Of a stretch of 64,000 nt of DNA, positions 43,149 through 52,303 are shown one piece after another. The notes under the pieces are model-generated. The model did no database searches. It saw nothing but the letters and a program-made list of their open reading frames with translations, and was not told where the DNA came from. The position numbers and the translations under genes were made by a program. This DNA is from Chitinophaga costaii (GTDB lineage: Bacteria; Bacteroidota; Bacteroidia; Chitinophagales; Chitinophagaceae), in contig NZ_FMAR01000008.1 of the NCBI RefSeq assembly GCF_900094705.1, positions 62,001 to 126,000 on the forward strand, given 5' to 3'. Each line of letters starts with the position of its first letter. Position 1 is the first letter of the stretch.

Positions 43149-45956
43149 ATGTCTAAACTTAGCTTTCGTGGCTATGCCAATATACTGGCATTAGCTGCGC
43201 TGTGCGCCGGTATGCCTGTAGGCGGCCATGCACAATCTCTTCCACTAGATCCGGCCGTCCACACCGGGAAACTTGCCAACGGTTTTACTTACTACATCCG
43301 CAAAAACACAGAACCTAAACATCGCGTGGTATTTTACCTCGTGAATAAGATAGGGTCCATGCAGGAAGTTGAGAACCAGCGTGGCCTGGCCCATATGATG
43401 GAACATATGAGCTTTAATGGTACCACGCATTATCCAAAGAATGAATTGGTAGAATACCTGCAAAAATCTGGTGTGCGTTTCGGTGCTGACCTTAATGCTT
43501 ACACGAGTTTTAATGAAACAGTATACCAGTTGCCCCTGCCTTCCGATGATACCAGTATCCTGCGCAATGGTCTTCAGATCATGCGCGACTGGGCTAGTGA
43601 AGCTACCCTGGACCCCGTGGAAATAGACAAGGAAAGAGGCGTGGTGCTGGAAGAAAAACGTCTGCGCAATGGTGCAGGTCAGCGTTTCCAGGACATTGCC
43701 ATGCCTTTGCAGGTAAACCATAGCCGCTATGCCGATCGCCTGCCCATAGGGTTGGAAAGTGTTTTAAAATCATTTACCCCGGCTACCCTCCATGCATTTT
43801 ACCAGGATTGGTACCGGCCAGATCTGCAAGCGCTGATTGTTGTAGGTGATATCGATGAAGCTGCCATGGAACAGCAGGTAAAACAATTGTTTGGTACGTT
43901 AAAGAACCCTGCGAAGGAAAAAGTACGGGAAACTTATAAAATACCACTTACCGGCAAAAACCAGTTCCTTGCATTCACCGACCCGGAAATACAGCGCGTG
44001 CAGTTGGAAATGCTGATAAAACTGCCCGGAACGGAACTGAAAACAAAGGCAGACTACCATCGTGTACTGGTGGAAGCCGTGATGAATGCCGCTTTTGACG
44101 AACGTTTTGAACAGATAATGACCCAGGGCAACCCGCCCTACCTGCAAGCCGGCGCCAGCAGTAACGATTTTATGGCAAACCTGCACGGGTTTTCTTTGAA
44201 CGTTGTGCCTAAACCTAACCAGCTGCAAGCCGCCTTTACCGCCGCATGGACGGAAGTACAACGTATGAAAGCCTATGGCCCCACGGAAGCGGAGCTAGAC
44301 CGTGCCCGTAAAAATATGCTGCAACAGTATGAGATGGCGTACAAAGAGCGGGATAAAACTTCTTCAAATGCTTATGTGAGGGAATATTTGCAGTACTTTT
44401 TGAAAGGAACAGCCGCTCCCGGCATTGGTGCAGAATATGAACTGGCAAAGGAAATACTACCCCAGATCACTATTGCTGAAGTACACGCGTATGCACAAAA
44501 GGTTATTCAAAATACTAATCGCGACATCTACATCCAGGCCCCGGAAAAAGAGAAAGCCAGCCTGCCTTCCGAAGCTACCGTGAATGAATGGATAGCGGCG
44601 GTAAACAATACCAAGCTGGAACCCTGGAAAGAAGCTGCTAGCGGCGATGGCCTGCTGAAAACCTTGCCCATGGCTGGTAAAGTAATAAAACGCAGTGGTC
44701 CTGACAGCATTGGCGTATTTTCCTATACACTGAGCAATGGTGCTACTGTGTTAGTAAAACCCACTGATTATAAAAACGACGAGATCATCTTCACTGGCTT
44801 CAGTGCTGGCGGTACCTCTTTATATCCCGACAGCCTGTTCATGTCTGCATCCAATGCGGCCGGGGTGATTGCTTCCAATGGGTTAGGCGACCTGGACCCC
44901 GTAGCATTATCGAAAGTGCTGACCGGTAAATCTGCCCAGGCTTCCCCTTTCATTCAGGAACGTTACGATGGCATACAGGGTAGTGCATCACCCGCCGATC
45001 TGGAAACAGCCTTGCAACTGCTCTACCTTGAGTTTACGGCTCCTCGTAAAGACACGGTGATATTTAATGGCATGATCAGCCGCTCAAAGGCCAGCCTGAT
45101 AGGACGTAGCAACAACCCCGATGCAGTGTTTTCCGACAGTGCCAGCGCTATCCTGGGCATGCATCATTACCGCCGCATGCCGGTTACGGAAGCGCGCATT
45201 GAACAAATAAACCAGGATGCAGCTTATCGCATTTACAAAGAACGTTTTGCCAATGCAGGTACATTCACCTTCATTTTTGCCGGTAACATAGACACCAGCA
45301 AATTAATTCCCCTGGTAGAACAATACATCGGCGCACTACCTGGCCACGCGGCCACTTCTTCCTGGCAAGACCTGGGCATTCACATTCCCGAGGGTAAGCT
45401 CAGCACCACCGTGTTCAAAGGAGACGACAACAAAGCCAACGTAAATCTCATTTACAGTGGACCGTACACTTATAATGAGAATAATAACATGGATTTGTCT
45501 GCACTGGGTTCCATCCTGCAATATCGCATTACTGAGCGTATCCGCGAAGCGGAAGGCGGTGCCTATTCACCCCGTGCCGGCGTAAGCTTCAACAAGCTGC
45601 CGCAGTCGCGTTATGCTTTCACTATCCAGATTACCTGCGCACCGGCCAATGTAGAAAAACTCGTTACCGCTACCCAGGAAGAAATTGCGAAGCTGAAAGC
45701 AAATGGTCCTTCTACAGACGACCTTACCAAATTCACCGCCGAAACCAGCCGTAGCGTAGAATTACAACTGCGCTCCAATGGCTTCTGGATGCAATACATT
45801 TCCAGCCATTTGCAGAACGGTGATCCCATGAGCAGTATCCTGCGCTTTAACGATCGCCTGAAAAGTGTAACCGTAGATCGCTTGAAACAGGCTGCTAACC
45901 TGTATTTCAACGATGCGAATTTTATCCGCCTCGTGCACATGCCTGAAAAGAAATAA
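43149..45956 (+). CDS. M16-family zinc peptidase (insulinase/pitrilysin-like), periplasmic
   Basis: A 935-residue secreted protease with a signal peptide (I-L-A-L-A-A-L-C-A-G, cleaved near G-H-A-Q). The inverted zinc motif H82-M-M-E-H86 lies in G-L-A-H-M-M-E-H-M-S-F, and the downstream acidic ligand is expected in E-R-G-V-V-L-E-E-K-R. The second half is a degenerate M16 repeat that helps form the chamber; E-A-E-G-G-A-Y-S-P (about 803) holds the conserved substrate-binding R/Y region. It resembles PqqL-type periplasmic enzymes, which degrade peptides or proteins brought in by TonB-dependent receptors. Last gene of the locus; a strong terminator follows. Confidence 0.92.
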   Translation: MSKLSFRGYANILALAALCAGMPVGGHAQSLPLDPAVHTGKLANGFTYYIRKNTEPKHRVVFYLVNKIGSMQEVENQRGLAHMMEHMSFNGTTHYPKNELVEYLQKSGVRFGADLNAYTSFNETVYQLPLPSDDTSILRNGLQIMRDWASEATLDPVEIDKERGVVLEEKRLRNGAGQRFQDIAMPLQVNHSRYADRLPIGLESVLKSFTPATLHAFYQDWYRPDLQALIVVGDIDEAAMEQQVKQLFGTLKNPAKEKVRETYKIPLTGKNQFLAFTDPEIQRVQLEMLIKLPGTELKTKADYHRVLVEAVMNAAFDERFEQIMTQGNPPYLQAGASSNDFMANLHGFSLNVVPKPNQLQAAFTAAWTEVQRMKAYGPTEAELDRARKNMLQQYEMAYKERDKTSSNAYVREYLQYFLKGTAAPGIGAEYELAKEILPQITIAEVHAYAQKVIQNTNRDIYIQAPEKEKASLPSEATVNEWIAAVNNTKLEPWKEAASGDGLLKTLPMAGKVIKRSGPDSIGVFSYTLSNGATVLVKPTDYKNDEIIFTGFSAGGTSLYPDSLFMSASNAAGVIASNGLGDLDPVALSKVLTGKSAQASPFIQERYDGIQGSASPADLETALQLLYLEFTAPRKDTVIFNGMISRSKASLIGRSNNPDAVFSDSASAILGMHHYRRMPVTEARIEQINQDAAYRIYKERFANAGTFTFIFAGNIDTSKLIPLVEQYIGALPGHAATSSWQDLGIHIPEGKLSTTVFKGDDNKANVNLIYSGPYTYNENNNMDLSALGSILQYRITERIREAEGGAYSPRAGVSFNKLPQSRYAFTIQITCAPANVEKLVTATQEEIAKLKANGPSTDDLTKFTAETSRSVELQLRSNGFWMQYISSHLQNGDPMSSILRFNDRLKSVTVDRLKQAANLYFNDANFIRLVHMPEKK

Positions 45957-45988
45957 CTGCCCAACCGCAGTATAATTGCTGATAGAAG

Positions 45989-46027
45989 AAGGCCTCCCAG
46001 ATTTGAAAAAGTTTGTGGAGGCCTTTT
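45989..46027 (+). terminator. Rho-independent terminator ending the M16 locus
   Basis: AAGGCCTCC (45989-45997) pairs with GGAGGCCTT (46017-46025), followed by TT (46026-46027) at the end of a five-T run. It marks the end of the sigma-FecR-SusCD-ABC-MutS-M16 gene block. Confidence 0.9.
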
Positions 46028-46527
46028 TGTGGGAGAGATATTGCCAATTTGTATAGCCAGAAGGCGATGTAACACGGGGTCACGGCCACGCATACACTGG
46101 AACAGTCTGGCGTGGCAAGGGCACAGTATCCGGGAGATGGGCGTTGTTGCTGCGGGGAAGGGGGGAGGCAGGTGGGTGCGTCGTACTGTAGTCTGATATG
46201 CCCAAACAGGGCAGCGCCCTGTTGCGTGCCACGCCGCTGCCAGCTACTATTGGCGAAAATTCCTGTGCAGGCCAGTGGCCCCGTGGGATACATGGGTTTA
46301 AAGTACAGTATGGTGGCTGTTTTTAAGGGATTACGCCCCTGGGTGAAGTGGGATTGTCTGGGGCAGACAATTGTTTGGCTGATAGTTTGCTATTATCAGG
46401 TTATCTGGAACATGGATGCAGTGGTTCGCCACCCGCCATGACTGAAAAAATCACCCATCCATCTGCCCGGGTTAAAAGCGGGCCAATAGTAAGAAAACAC
46501 AAAACCTACAAATGAGAAGTGCAACCT
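46028..46527. other. Intergenic region before the histidine kinase
   Basis: About 500 bases without a supported gene; open frames on both strands have unlikely composition (many Cys, Trp, Pro). A GCCCG/CGGGC hairpin (46465-46469 with 46479-46483) lies about 45 bases before the kinase start. No exact -7 box seen. Confidence 0.4.
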
Positions 46528-47625
46528 ATGCAACAAATGGACACTAAACGGATGCTTGCCCATAAAATGGTGGAGGGGATCGAAGACTATGCTGTACTTT
46601 TACTGGATATAGAAGGCAATATTGAAAGTTGGAACAAAGGGGCCGAAAAAGTAAAAGGTTACAAAGCCGAGGAGATCATCGGCAGGAATTTTCGTGTGTT
46701 CTATACGCCGGAAGACTTGGACAGTGACAGGCCTTCCGAAATTTTGAAAATCGCCTCGGAAAAAGGTGCTGCCCGGGACGAAGGCTGGCGGCTGCGCAAA
46801 GATGGAACCCGCTTCTGGGGCAGCATTGTTATTACGGCTATTCAAGATGAAAACCAGGAAGTGATCGGCTTTTCCAAAGTAACCAAAGATATTACCGCCC
46901 ATAAAAATGTGGAGGAAGCGCAGCAACGTTACCTGCAGCAACTGGAATCCCGGCACCGCGAAATAGAACAGCTTACCTACATCGCTTCCCACGATCTGCA
47001 ACAGCCTTTGCGCACCATCACCCATTACCTCTCTATGTTTGAACTCAAATACCAGCCGATGGTAGAGGAACAAGGGCGCATGTATATAGAAGGGGTCATG
47101 AAAGCCGCCGCGCGCATGCGGGAACTTATTCGCAACATGCTGGAGTATGCTACGCTGGGCGTACAAAAAGCTTTGAGTGAGGTAGATACTAATCTGCTGC
47201 TCGATGAAGTGAAACAGGATCTCTACGAAACCATTACTAGTGCCGGCGCTATCGTGGAGAGTGGTACGCTGCCCCTGCTGCGTGGCTACCGGGTGGAATT
47301 ACGGCAGTTACTGCAAAACCTGGTCAGCAATGCTATCAAGTTTTCTCAACCCGGCATACCACCCCATATCAAGGTGTCTGCGGAATATGCTGCCGATAAA
47401 TGGATATTTTGCGTGGAGGATAATGGTATTGGTATAGCAGCGCATAATATTCCCAGTATATTCATGATGTTCCAGCGCCTGCATTCCAAAGAAGAATACC
47501 CAGGGGCCGGCATTGGCCTGGCCTATGCAAAAAAGATTGTGTTACTGCACAATGGACAGATATGGGTGCAGTCTGAGCTGGATAAGGGGAGCCGCTTTTA
47601 CTTTTCCATCCCCAATACACTTTAA
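46528..47625 (+). CDS. PAS-domain sensor histidine kinase (cytoplasmic, orphan)
   Basis: About 365 residues, with no membrane helix. A PAS domain covers about 15-125 (Y-A-V-L-L-L-D-I-E-G-N-I-E-S-W-N-K-G-A-E and R-K-D-G-T-R-F-W-G-S), ending in the D-I-T-A-H-K coil. The dimerisation box has His155 in S-H-D-L-Q-Q-P-L-R. The ATP-binding domain has the N box (Q-N-L-V-S-N-A-I-K-F), G1 (E-D-N-G-I-G-I) and G2 (G-A-G-I-G-L-A-Y). Similar to phytochrome-like or light/redox sensor kinases. No response regulator gene is nearby. GTG 46519 and ATG 46537 are also possible starts. It converges on the exporter operon, with five bases between the stops. Confidence 0.9.
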   Translation: MQQMDTKRMLAHKMVEGIEDYAVLLLDIEGNIESWNKGAEKVKGYKAEEIIGRNFRVFYTPEDLDSDRPSEILKIASEKGAARDEGWRLRKDGTRFWGSIVITAIQDENQEVIGFSKVTKDITAHKNVEEAQQRYLQQLESRHREIEQLTYIASHDLQQPLRTITHYLSMFELKYQPMVEEQGRMYIEGVMKAAARMRELIRNMLEYATLGVQKALSEVDTNLLLDEVKQDLYETITSAGAIVESGTLPLLRGYRVELRQLLQNLVSNAIKFSQPGIPPHIKVSAEYAADKWIFCVEDNGIGIAAHNIPSIFMMFQRLHSKEEYPGAGIGLAYAKKIVLLHNGQIWVQSELDKGSRFYFSIPNTL

Positions 47626-47630
47626 GCTAT

Positions 47631-48326
47631 TCAATACAATTTCCGGGTACTGATCACTTGCCCATCCTGCAATTCAATGGTGCGGTCGCTCTTTTGGGCA
47701 AAATCGTTGTCGTGCGTAACGGCCACAATGGTTTGCTGGTCGTGGTGCGCCAGGTCTTTTAAAATGTCGAACACGATACCGGTATTTTTGCTATCCAAAT
47801 TGCCGGTAGGCTCGTCGCCCATAATGATCAGCGGATCGTTGATAAGGGCGCGGGCAATGGCCACCCGCTGCTGCTGGCCACCAGAGAGCTTGGCAGACAG
47901 TTTCAAAGCCTGGTCTTCCAATCCCAGCATTTTTAACTTAGCATACGCCCTTTCCTCTATTTCCTTCCTGGAGTATTTTCCCAGCCGCAGGGCCGGTATC
48001 ATTACATTGCGCAGGCAGCTGAATTCCGGCAGCAGGTAGTGAAACTGGAATACGAACCCTATCTTTTCATTGCGCAAAGCCGCCAGGCGTTGTTGCTGCT
48101 GCCCCGTGATCCGTTCCCCTTGTATGGTGAGCAAGCCATCGTAATCCGTATCCATGGTAGATAAAATGTACAGCAGGGTAGATTTGCCACTGCCCGACTT
48201 GCCCACCAGGGTTACAAATTCGCCCCGGTTCACCTGGAAAGAAATATCATTCAGCACCCTGAATTTTTCGGGGTCGTAAAAATATTTTCCAATCTTATCT
48301 GCCTGCAAAATGATTTCTGGCTGCAT
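47631..48326 (-). CDS. ABC exporter ATP-binding protein (MacB/LolD-type)
   Basis: A 231-residue ATPase with Walker A G-K-S-G-S-G-K-S-T, Q-loop F-V-F-Q-F-H, signature L-S-G-G-Q-Q-Q-R-V-A-I-A-R-A, Walker B I-I-M-G-D-E-P-T-G-N-L-D and the H-loop V-T-H-D-N. It powers the FtsX-type permease encoded just upstream (48331-49578, four-base gap). Last gene of the four-gene exporter operon. Confidence 0.92.
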   Translation of the reverse strand: MQPEIILQADKIGKYFYDPEKFRVLNDISFQVNRGEFVTLVGKSGSGKSTLLYILSTMDTDYDGLLTIQGERITGQQQQRLAALRNEKIGFVFQFHYLLPEFSCLRNVMIPALRLGKYSRKEIEERAYAKLKMLGLEDQALKLSAKLSGGQQQRVAIARALINDPLIIMGDEPTGNLDSKNTGIVFDILKDLAHHDQQTIVAVTHDNDFAQKSDRTIELQDGQVISTRKLY

Positions 48327-48330
48327 ATAA

Positions 48331-49578
48331 TTATTTTCTGAAAATAGATACGGGGTCTACATTTGCGGCCTTGCGCGCCGGAAAATAACCGGCAAAGAAA
48401 GTAACGATCAGCCCAAATAAAATACCACGGGCATACATTTCAGGTTCGTAGGTGATGGGAAAGTAGCCAATATCGCCCCCCACATACACGCGGGATAGAA
48501 AGAAGATCATGGTAGAACAGCAGAGCAGCCCGAAAATAATACCTACCCCTCCAATCAGCATGGCCTGCTGCACGAAAATGCGCACCACATCCCGCCCCTG
48601 GAAGCCCATGGCCTTGAGAATAGCGATCTCGTTGATCTTTTGGTTAATGGTCATGTTTAAAATATTATAAATGCCAAAACCAGCCACCAGCAATATACTC
48701 AGGGAAATGAAATTGATCATGATGGTGCGCATACGCCCGGCGGCTACCAGGGTTTCATTGGCAGCCTTCCAGTCTTCCGCCTTATATCCAGTGAGGAAAG
48801 ATAGCTGCTGGGAATAGGCTGGGGCATGGTCATAATCTTTCACATTCACATCGATGTCGCTCACATAACTGGGACTTTCCTGTTTTAGCTGGCGGGCGCT
48901 GTTAATATTGATGTAAGATTTGGTCTTGTCAGTATTGGAATTACTGGTCTTGAACATGCCCACTACTTTCATCACCTTGGTAACGTTGCGGGAGGAGGTA
49001 ATGGTAATGTTATCGCCGGTTTTTACACTCATTTTACTGGCCACGCCTACACCCACCAGCATACCATTGGGCGTGTTTTTCAGGGCCTGTATGCTGCCTT
49101 CCACGATGGTTTCGCTAATGCTGAACATCTTGTCTGCTTCTGCTATCTCTACGCCGGATGCCACGCCGGCAATCTGGGTGCGGCCACTGTTGTAAAATAC
49201 ATCTACCCCTACCTGCGGGGTGGCAATCACTACCTCTGGTTGTTGTTTTAACAGAGCTAGTACCTGGTCGGGGTTAATGATCTTTTGGCTTTCGGGTATC
49301 ACACGGGGATTTACGATGAGGGGCAAGCTGCCCGAATGGGTAGCAGGGCTTAGCGGTGTGCTAATCTCATCGTCTTTGTACACCCGTATATGCGGTACAT
49401 TCTTAAAAATGCTGGCGTCTGATTTACGCGAGAAACCAGCCGCCATGGAGTTCATGAAAATATAAATGGCAATACCGATCGTTACGCCCAATGCCGCCAC
49501 TGCCGTAAGTTTTCGGCTGGTGGTGATGTAGGTGATGGATATTTCCGAATCGATATTGTGCCGGTGCGTACCTGCCAT
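48331..49578 (-). CDS. ABC exporter permease (FtsX/MacB family)
   Basis: A 415-residue inner-membrane protein with the MacB/LolC layout: one helix near 25-45, a periplasmic MacB_PCD-like domain of about 230 residues, then three helices (I-N-F-I-S-L-S-I-L-L-V-A-G; Q-A-M-L-I-G-G-V-G-I-I-F-G; G-I-L-F-G-L-I-V-T-F-F-A-G). The FtsX signature I-A-I-L-K-A-M-G-F-Q-G-R-D-V is present, as is the terminal Y-F-P-A-R-K-A-A-N-V-D-P-V. It uses mechanical force from ATP to push substrates through the adaptor and TolC. Six-base gap from the adaptor gene. Confidence 0.92.
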   Translation of the reverse strand: MAGTHRHNIDSEISITYITTSRKLTAVAALGVTIGIAIYIFMNSMAAGFSRKSDASIFKNVPHIRVYKDDEISTPLSPATHSGSLPLIVNPRVIPESQKIINPDQVLALLKQQPEVVIATPQVGVDVFYNSGRTQIAGVASGVEIAEADKMFSISETIVEGSIQALKNTPNGMLVGVGVASKMSVKTGDNITITSSRNVTKVMKVVGMFKTSNSNTDKTKSYININSARQLKQESPSYVSDIDVNVKDYDHAPAYSQQLSFLTGYKAEDWKAANETLVAAGRMRTIMINFISLSILLVAGFGIYNILNMTINQKINEIAILKAMGFQGRDVVRIFVQQAMLIGGVGIIFGLLCCSTMIFFLSRVYVGGDIGYFPITYEPEMYARGILFGLIVTFFAGYFPARKAANVDPVSIFRK

Positions 49579-49584
49579 GATCTG

Positions 49585-50679
49585 TTATTTGTTGTCCTGG
49601 ATCAAAACGGTGTTTTCATTAATACCACCCAGAATTTCTACCCAATCGCTGGATACAATGCCGGTTTGTACGGTGGTCTTTTGCCTGCCTTTTTTGAGCA
49701 GCACGGTATTGCCATATTGCAGATAGGCCCGCGGGATGACCAATGCATTTTTCTTTTCGCCGGTAATCACATTGGCCTCCAGTTGGGTGCCGGCTATGCG
49801 GAAATCCAGGCTGTCGGTAAAGTAGGCTTTCACCAGGAACGACTGGCTGGCAGCGTCGAAGGAGGGCAGTATCTGGTGAATGGTGGCCTGGTAAGTTTTG
49901 CTTTTGTTAGTATTGAGGCGTATCACCACTGGCTGACCTTCTTTCAGCTTGGCCATGTTAGTTTCATCAACATTTAGTTTGGCATAGATCAGCTCCGGAT
50001 CGCCGATCACGGCAATCACATCGCCTTTGCGCACATAGTCGCCCAGTTGTTTTTGTTTTTGATAGATCCTGCCGGATGTTACGGCCTTAATCTGGTTTTG
50101 TTCCTGGGTCACCTGGTTTACGCCACTGATAAATCGCTGGCTTACTTCCTGCTGCTGTGCATTGATCTTTTGATTATTGTATTGCTCCCGCAGGGCGTCC
50201 AGTGCGGCTTTGGAGCTTACGGCGGCTAGCTGCGCATTCTCATATTCCAGGCGCGACACGCTGTTGTGCTGATACAGGCGCTGGTAGCGGTCTGCCTGCT
50301 GCTGGTCCAGTTGCAGTTTGGCTTCCGCCGATTGGATGTTGGCCTGTATCTGTAACAAAGCAGGCGCATTGGGTTGGGTATTGCGGGCTGCAATGCCGTG
50401 CAGTTCTTCCGCACTGCGCGCGTTTAGTATGTTCTGGTGATTATCGATCACGGCCAATGGCTGTCCTTTATTTACCAGGTCGCCCTCGTTGAACTTCAGT
50501 TGCACCAGGTAGCCGTCTTGCTGAGCAGTAAGGTTATACTGATCGTAGGCTTCCAGCACACCGGAGGCAAACACCATTTCGGTAATATCGCGGTGCTGTG
50601 GGGTAATGCCTTTGTTGCCGCCACAGGCACAAAGTGCAGTCAGGCTTATGCAAACAGGTAATAAGCGGGAAAGTATCAT
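49585..50679 (-). CDS. Periplasmic adaptor (membrane fusion) lipoprotein of the exporter
   Basis: A 364-residue HlyD/MacA-type adaptor. Start ATG 50679 overlaps the TolC stop (ATGA), while an upstream frame start at 50766 would sit inside that gene. A lipoprotein signal ends in L-C-A-C with Cys19. Then the lipoyl-like half-motifs (V-N-K-G-Q-P-L-A-V-I and R-K-G-D-V-I-A-V-I), a coiled-coil hairpin of about 100 residues rich in Gln/Ala/Leu, and a beta-barrel domain (E-G-Q-P-V-V-I-R-L). It bridges the permease and the TolC channel. Confidence 0.9.
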   Translation of the reverse strand: MILSRLLPVCISLTALCACGGNKGITPQHRDITEMVFASGVLEAYDQYNLTAQQDGYLVQLKFNEGDLVNKGQPLAVIDNHQNILNARSAEELHGIAARNTQPNAPALLQIQANIQSAEAKLQLDQQQADRYQRLYQHNSVSRLEYENAQLAAVSSKAALDALREQYNNQKINAQQQEVSQRFISGVNQVTQEQNQIKAVTSGRIYQKQKQLGDYVRKGDVIAVIGDPELIYAKLNVDETNMAKLKEGQPVVIRLNTNKSKTYQATIHQILPSFDAASQSFLVKAYFTDSLDFRIAGTQLEANVITGEKKNALVIPRAYLQYGNTVLLKKGRQKTTVQTGIVSSDWVEILGGINENTVLIQDNK

Positions 50680-51986
50680 TTGAAAGTATTGTTGATGTTT
50701 ATCCTGGATCGGTCGTATTCGCTGGCGGCCAGTTGGGTCACCGTATTGATGCTGCTGTTCAGCCAATCGTTGAAGGACAGCAGCAGATCTGTGGCCGACA
50801 AAATGCCTTCCTGGTAAATGTCGAGGTTCTTCTGGTAAGCATCTTTTTTCAGGGATTCTATGCGGGCAGACAACTCATAGCTGGTGAAAGCCTTCCGGTA
50901 GTCCAGCACCACCTGGCGGTTGCTTATGCTGTCTTGCAGTGCGGAGTGCTGGATGTTGTTATCATTGATCTGCATGTATATGCGGTCGTAGCGCACCGTG
51001 GCGGCCTTGGTAATATCCGGCGCCAGGGGCAGGCTCAGTTTAAGGCCCACGTAATTCGTGCCTGGCCAGGCCGTGCGGTCGAAGAAGCGGCTGTTGCTAT
51101 ATTGGCTCCAGCCTACATTGCTGATGAAGGTAAGGGTGGGCAGGAACCATTTTTTATTGGCCTCCAGGTCGGCCTTACGGTATTTTTGCTGCCAAAGGTA
51201 TTGCTGTTGCAGCAGGTTGTTGGAGGCCGCTAAATTAGCCTCGAAGGCAGGTGCCGGCTGGGCGGTGGTGATGGTAAGCTGTGTGGCGGAGGGTATATCG
51301 CAGAGCAGTTTAAGGTTGTTTGTTTCCTGCTCCATTTGTATTTCCAGTTGTTGCAGGTGGTCTTTCACGGAAAGTTGGGTGGCAAGGGCGTTGTTCACGT
51401 CTTGCGTGCGGGCAATGCCTTCCGCCTGTTTGCGCTGCATGATCTGGGTGAGGGAATCTGCATTTACCAGGCTTTGCCGCAAGGCGGCCCCTTGCCAGGC
51501 GTAGGACAGTATGTTGTAGTAAGCGGCGGCCATGCTTTCACAAAGGCTTTTCTTACTCAGTTGGTTACTAATGCGGGTAAGCTGTTCATTGGCCCTGGAC
51601 ACCTTTACCATGGCCATGGCATAAGGGTTCAGCAGATCGAACTGGGGCGAGGTGCTGACCATGCTCACGTATTGCTGCCCCAGGGTAATGGCCCTGAATG
51701 TGCCCTCCTGCCCGCCGAAGATCTGCGCAGGCAGGAAGTTTACGGGTAGTTTGGTATTGTCGGTGGCCGTAAAGTTAGCGTCTGCTTTTAAGTTCCATTT
51801 AGAGAGTTGGGCGGCCAGGGTCTGGTATTTGGTGAGCAAGGCCTGCTGGGTGGCGTTGCGGTAGGTGCTGCTGTGCGCCTCTGCGTAGGCCAATACATCG
51901 TCTAGTGAGGTAAACGTAAGCTGCTCCTGTGCGCAGGCGCCCACACTGTTAAAGACCAGTAGCCACAAAATAATCATACGACGCAT
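50676..51986 (-). CDS. TolC-family outer-membrane efflux channel
   Basis: A 436-residue outer-membrane factor with a signal peptide (I-I-L-W-L-L-V-F-N-S-V-G). Typical internal repeats with long alpha helices: Y-A-E-A-H-S-S-T-Y-R-N, A-M-A-A-A-Y-Y-N-I-L-S, and near the end Y-Q-E-G-I-L-S-A-T-D-L-L-L-S. First gene of the operon TolC-adaptor-permease-ATPase, all overlapping or within six bases, so a complete tripartite ABC exporter. Substrate unknown; peptides, macrolides or lipids are usual. Confidence 0.9.
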   Translation of the reverse strand: MRRMIILWLLVFNSVGACAQEQLTFTSLDDVLAYAEAHSSTYRNATQQALLTKYQTLAAQLSKWNLKADANFTATDNTKLPVNFLPAQIFGGQEGTFRAITLGQQYVSMVSTSPQFDLLNPYAMAMVKVSRANEQLTRISNQLSKKSLCESMAAAYYNILSYAWQGAALRQSLVNADSLTQIMQRKQAEGIARTQDVNNALATQLSVKDHLQQLEIQMEQETNNLKLLCDIPSATQLTITTAQPAPAFEANLAASNNLLQQQYLWQQKYRKADLEANKKWFLPTLTFISNVGWSQYSNSRFFDRTAWPGTNYVGLKLSLPLAPDITKAATVRYDRIYMQINDNNIQHSALQDSISNRQVVLDYRKAFTSYELSARIESLKKDAYQKNLDIYQEGILSATDLLLSFNDWLNSSINTVTQLAASEYDRSRININNTFK

Positions 51987-52031
51987 GTAAAAAGCGTTTT
52001 TGAAACGGGTAAATATGGGCGTTTACAGTTG

Positions 52032-52039
52032 CAAATCTA
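52032..52039 (-). promoter_or_regulatory. -7 box (TAGATTTG, minus strand) of the exporter operon
   Basis: The minus strand reads TAGATTTG, an exact TAnnTTTG match, which would start the transcript near 52025, about 40 bases before the TolC ATG at 51986. The -33 element is not evident. Confidence 0.5.
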
Positions 52040-52207
52040 TTCCTCTCTGGCCGGCTTTCGATATAAATTATTCAGCAGGAGGGATGGAGGTATAAAAAAG
52101 GAAGACGAATGAGCGGGGTCTTATATTTTGATTTCCTGCAAAATAATGCCCCTGCTTTACACACTATCCATGCCTGCATCGCCCTGGCTGGCGGTGCAGC
52201 CCCTGAA

Positions 52208-52249
52208 ATGCAAAGGGGCATCTTCCTGTATTGAGATGCCCCTTTGCAT
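52208..52249 (-). terminator. 16-bp perfect hairpin after the rhamnosidase gene
   Basis: ATGCAAAGGGGCATCT (52208-52223) pairs without a mismatch with AGATGCCCCTTTGCAT (52234-52249), leaving a 10-base loop. On the minus strand it lies 55 bases after the stop at 52304. No T-run follows, but the stability makes it a likely terminator or 3' end stabiliser. The rest of the 51987-52303 gap holds only the promoter box at 52032. Confidence 0.7.
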
Positions 52250-52303
52250 GGGTCGCTTATGATTTGTAACCGGTGTTTAGTATCACATGCAATGTCCCGG
52301 CGG

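Noticed and set aside
46112-46441. 109-codon frame on the plus strand
   Set aside because: Rich in Cys, Trp and Arg with no domain; typical of a chance frame in the gap.
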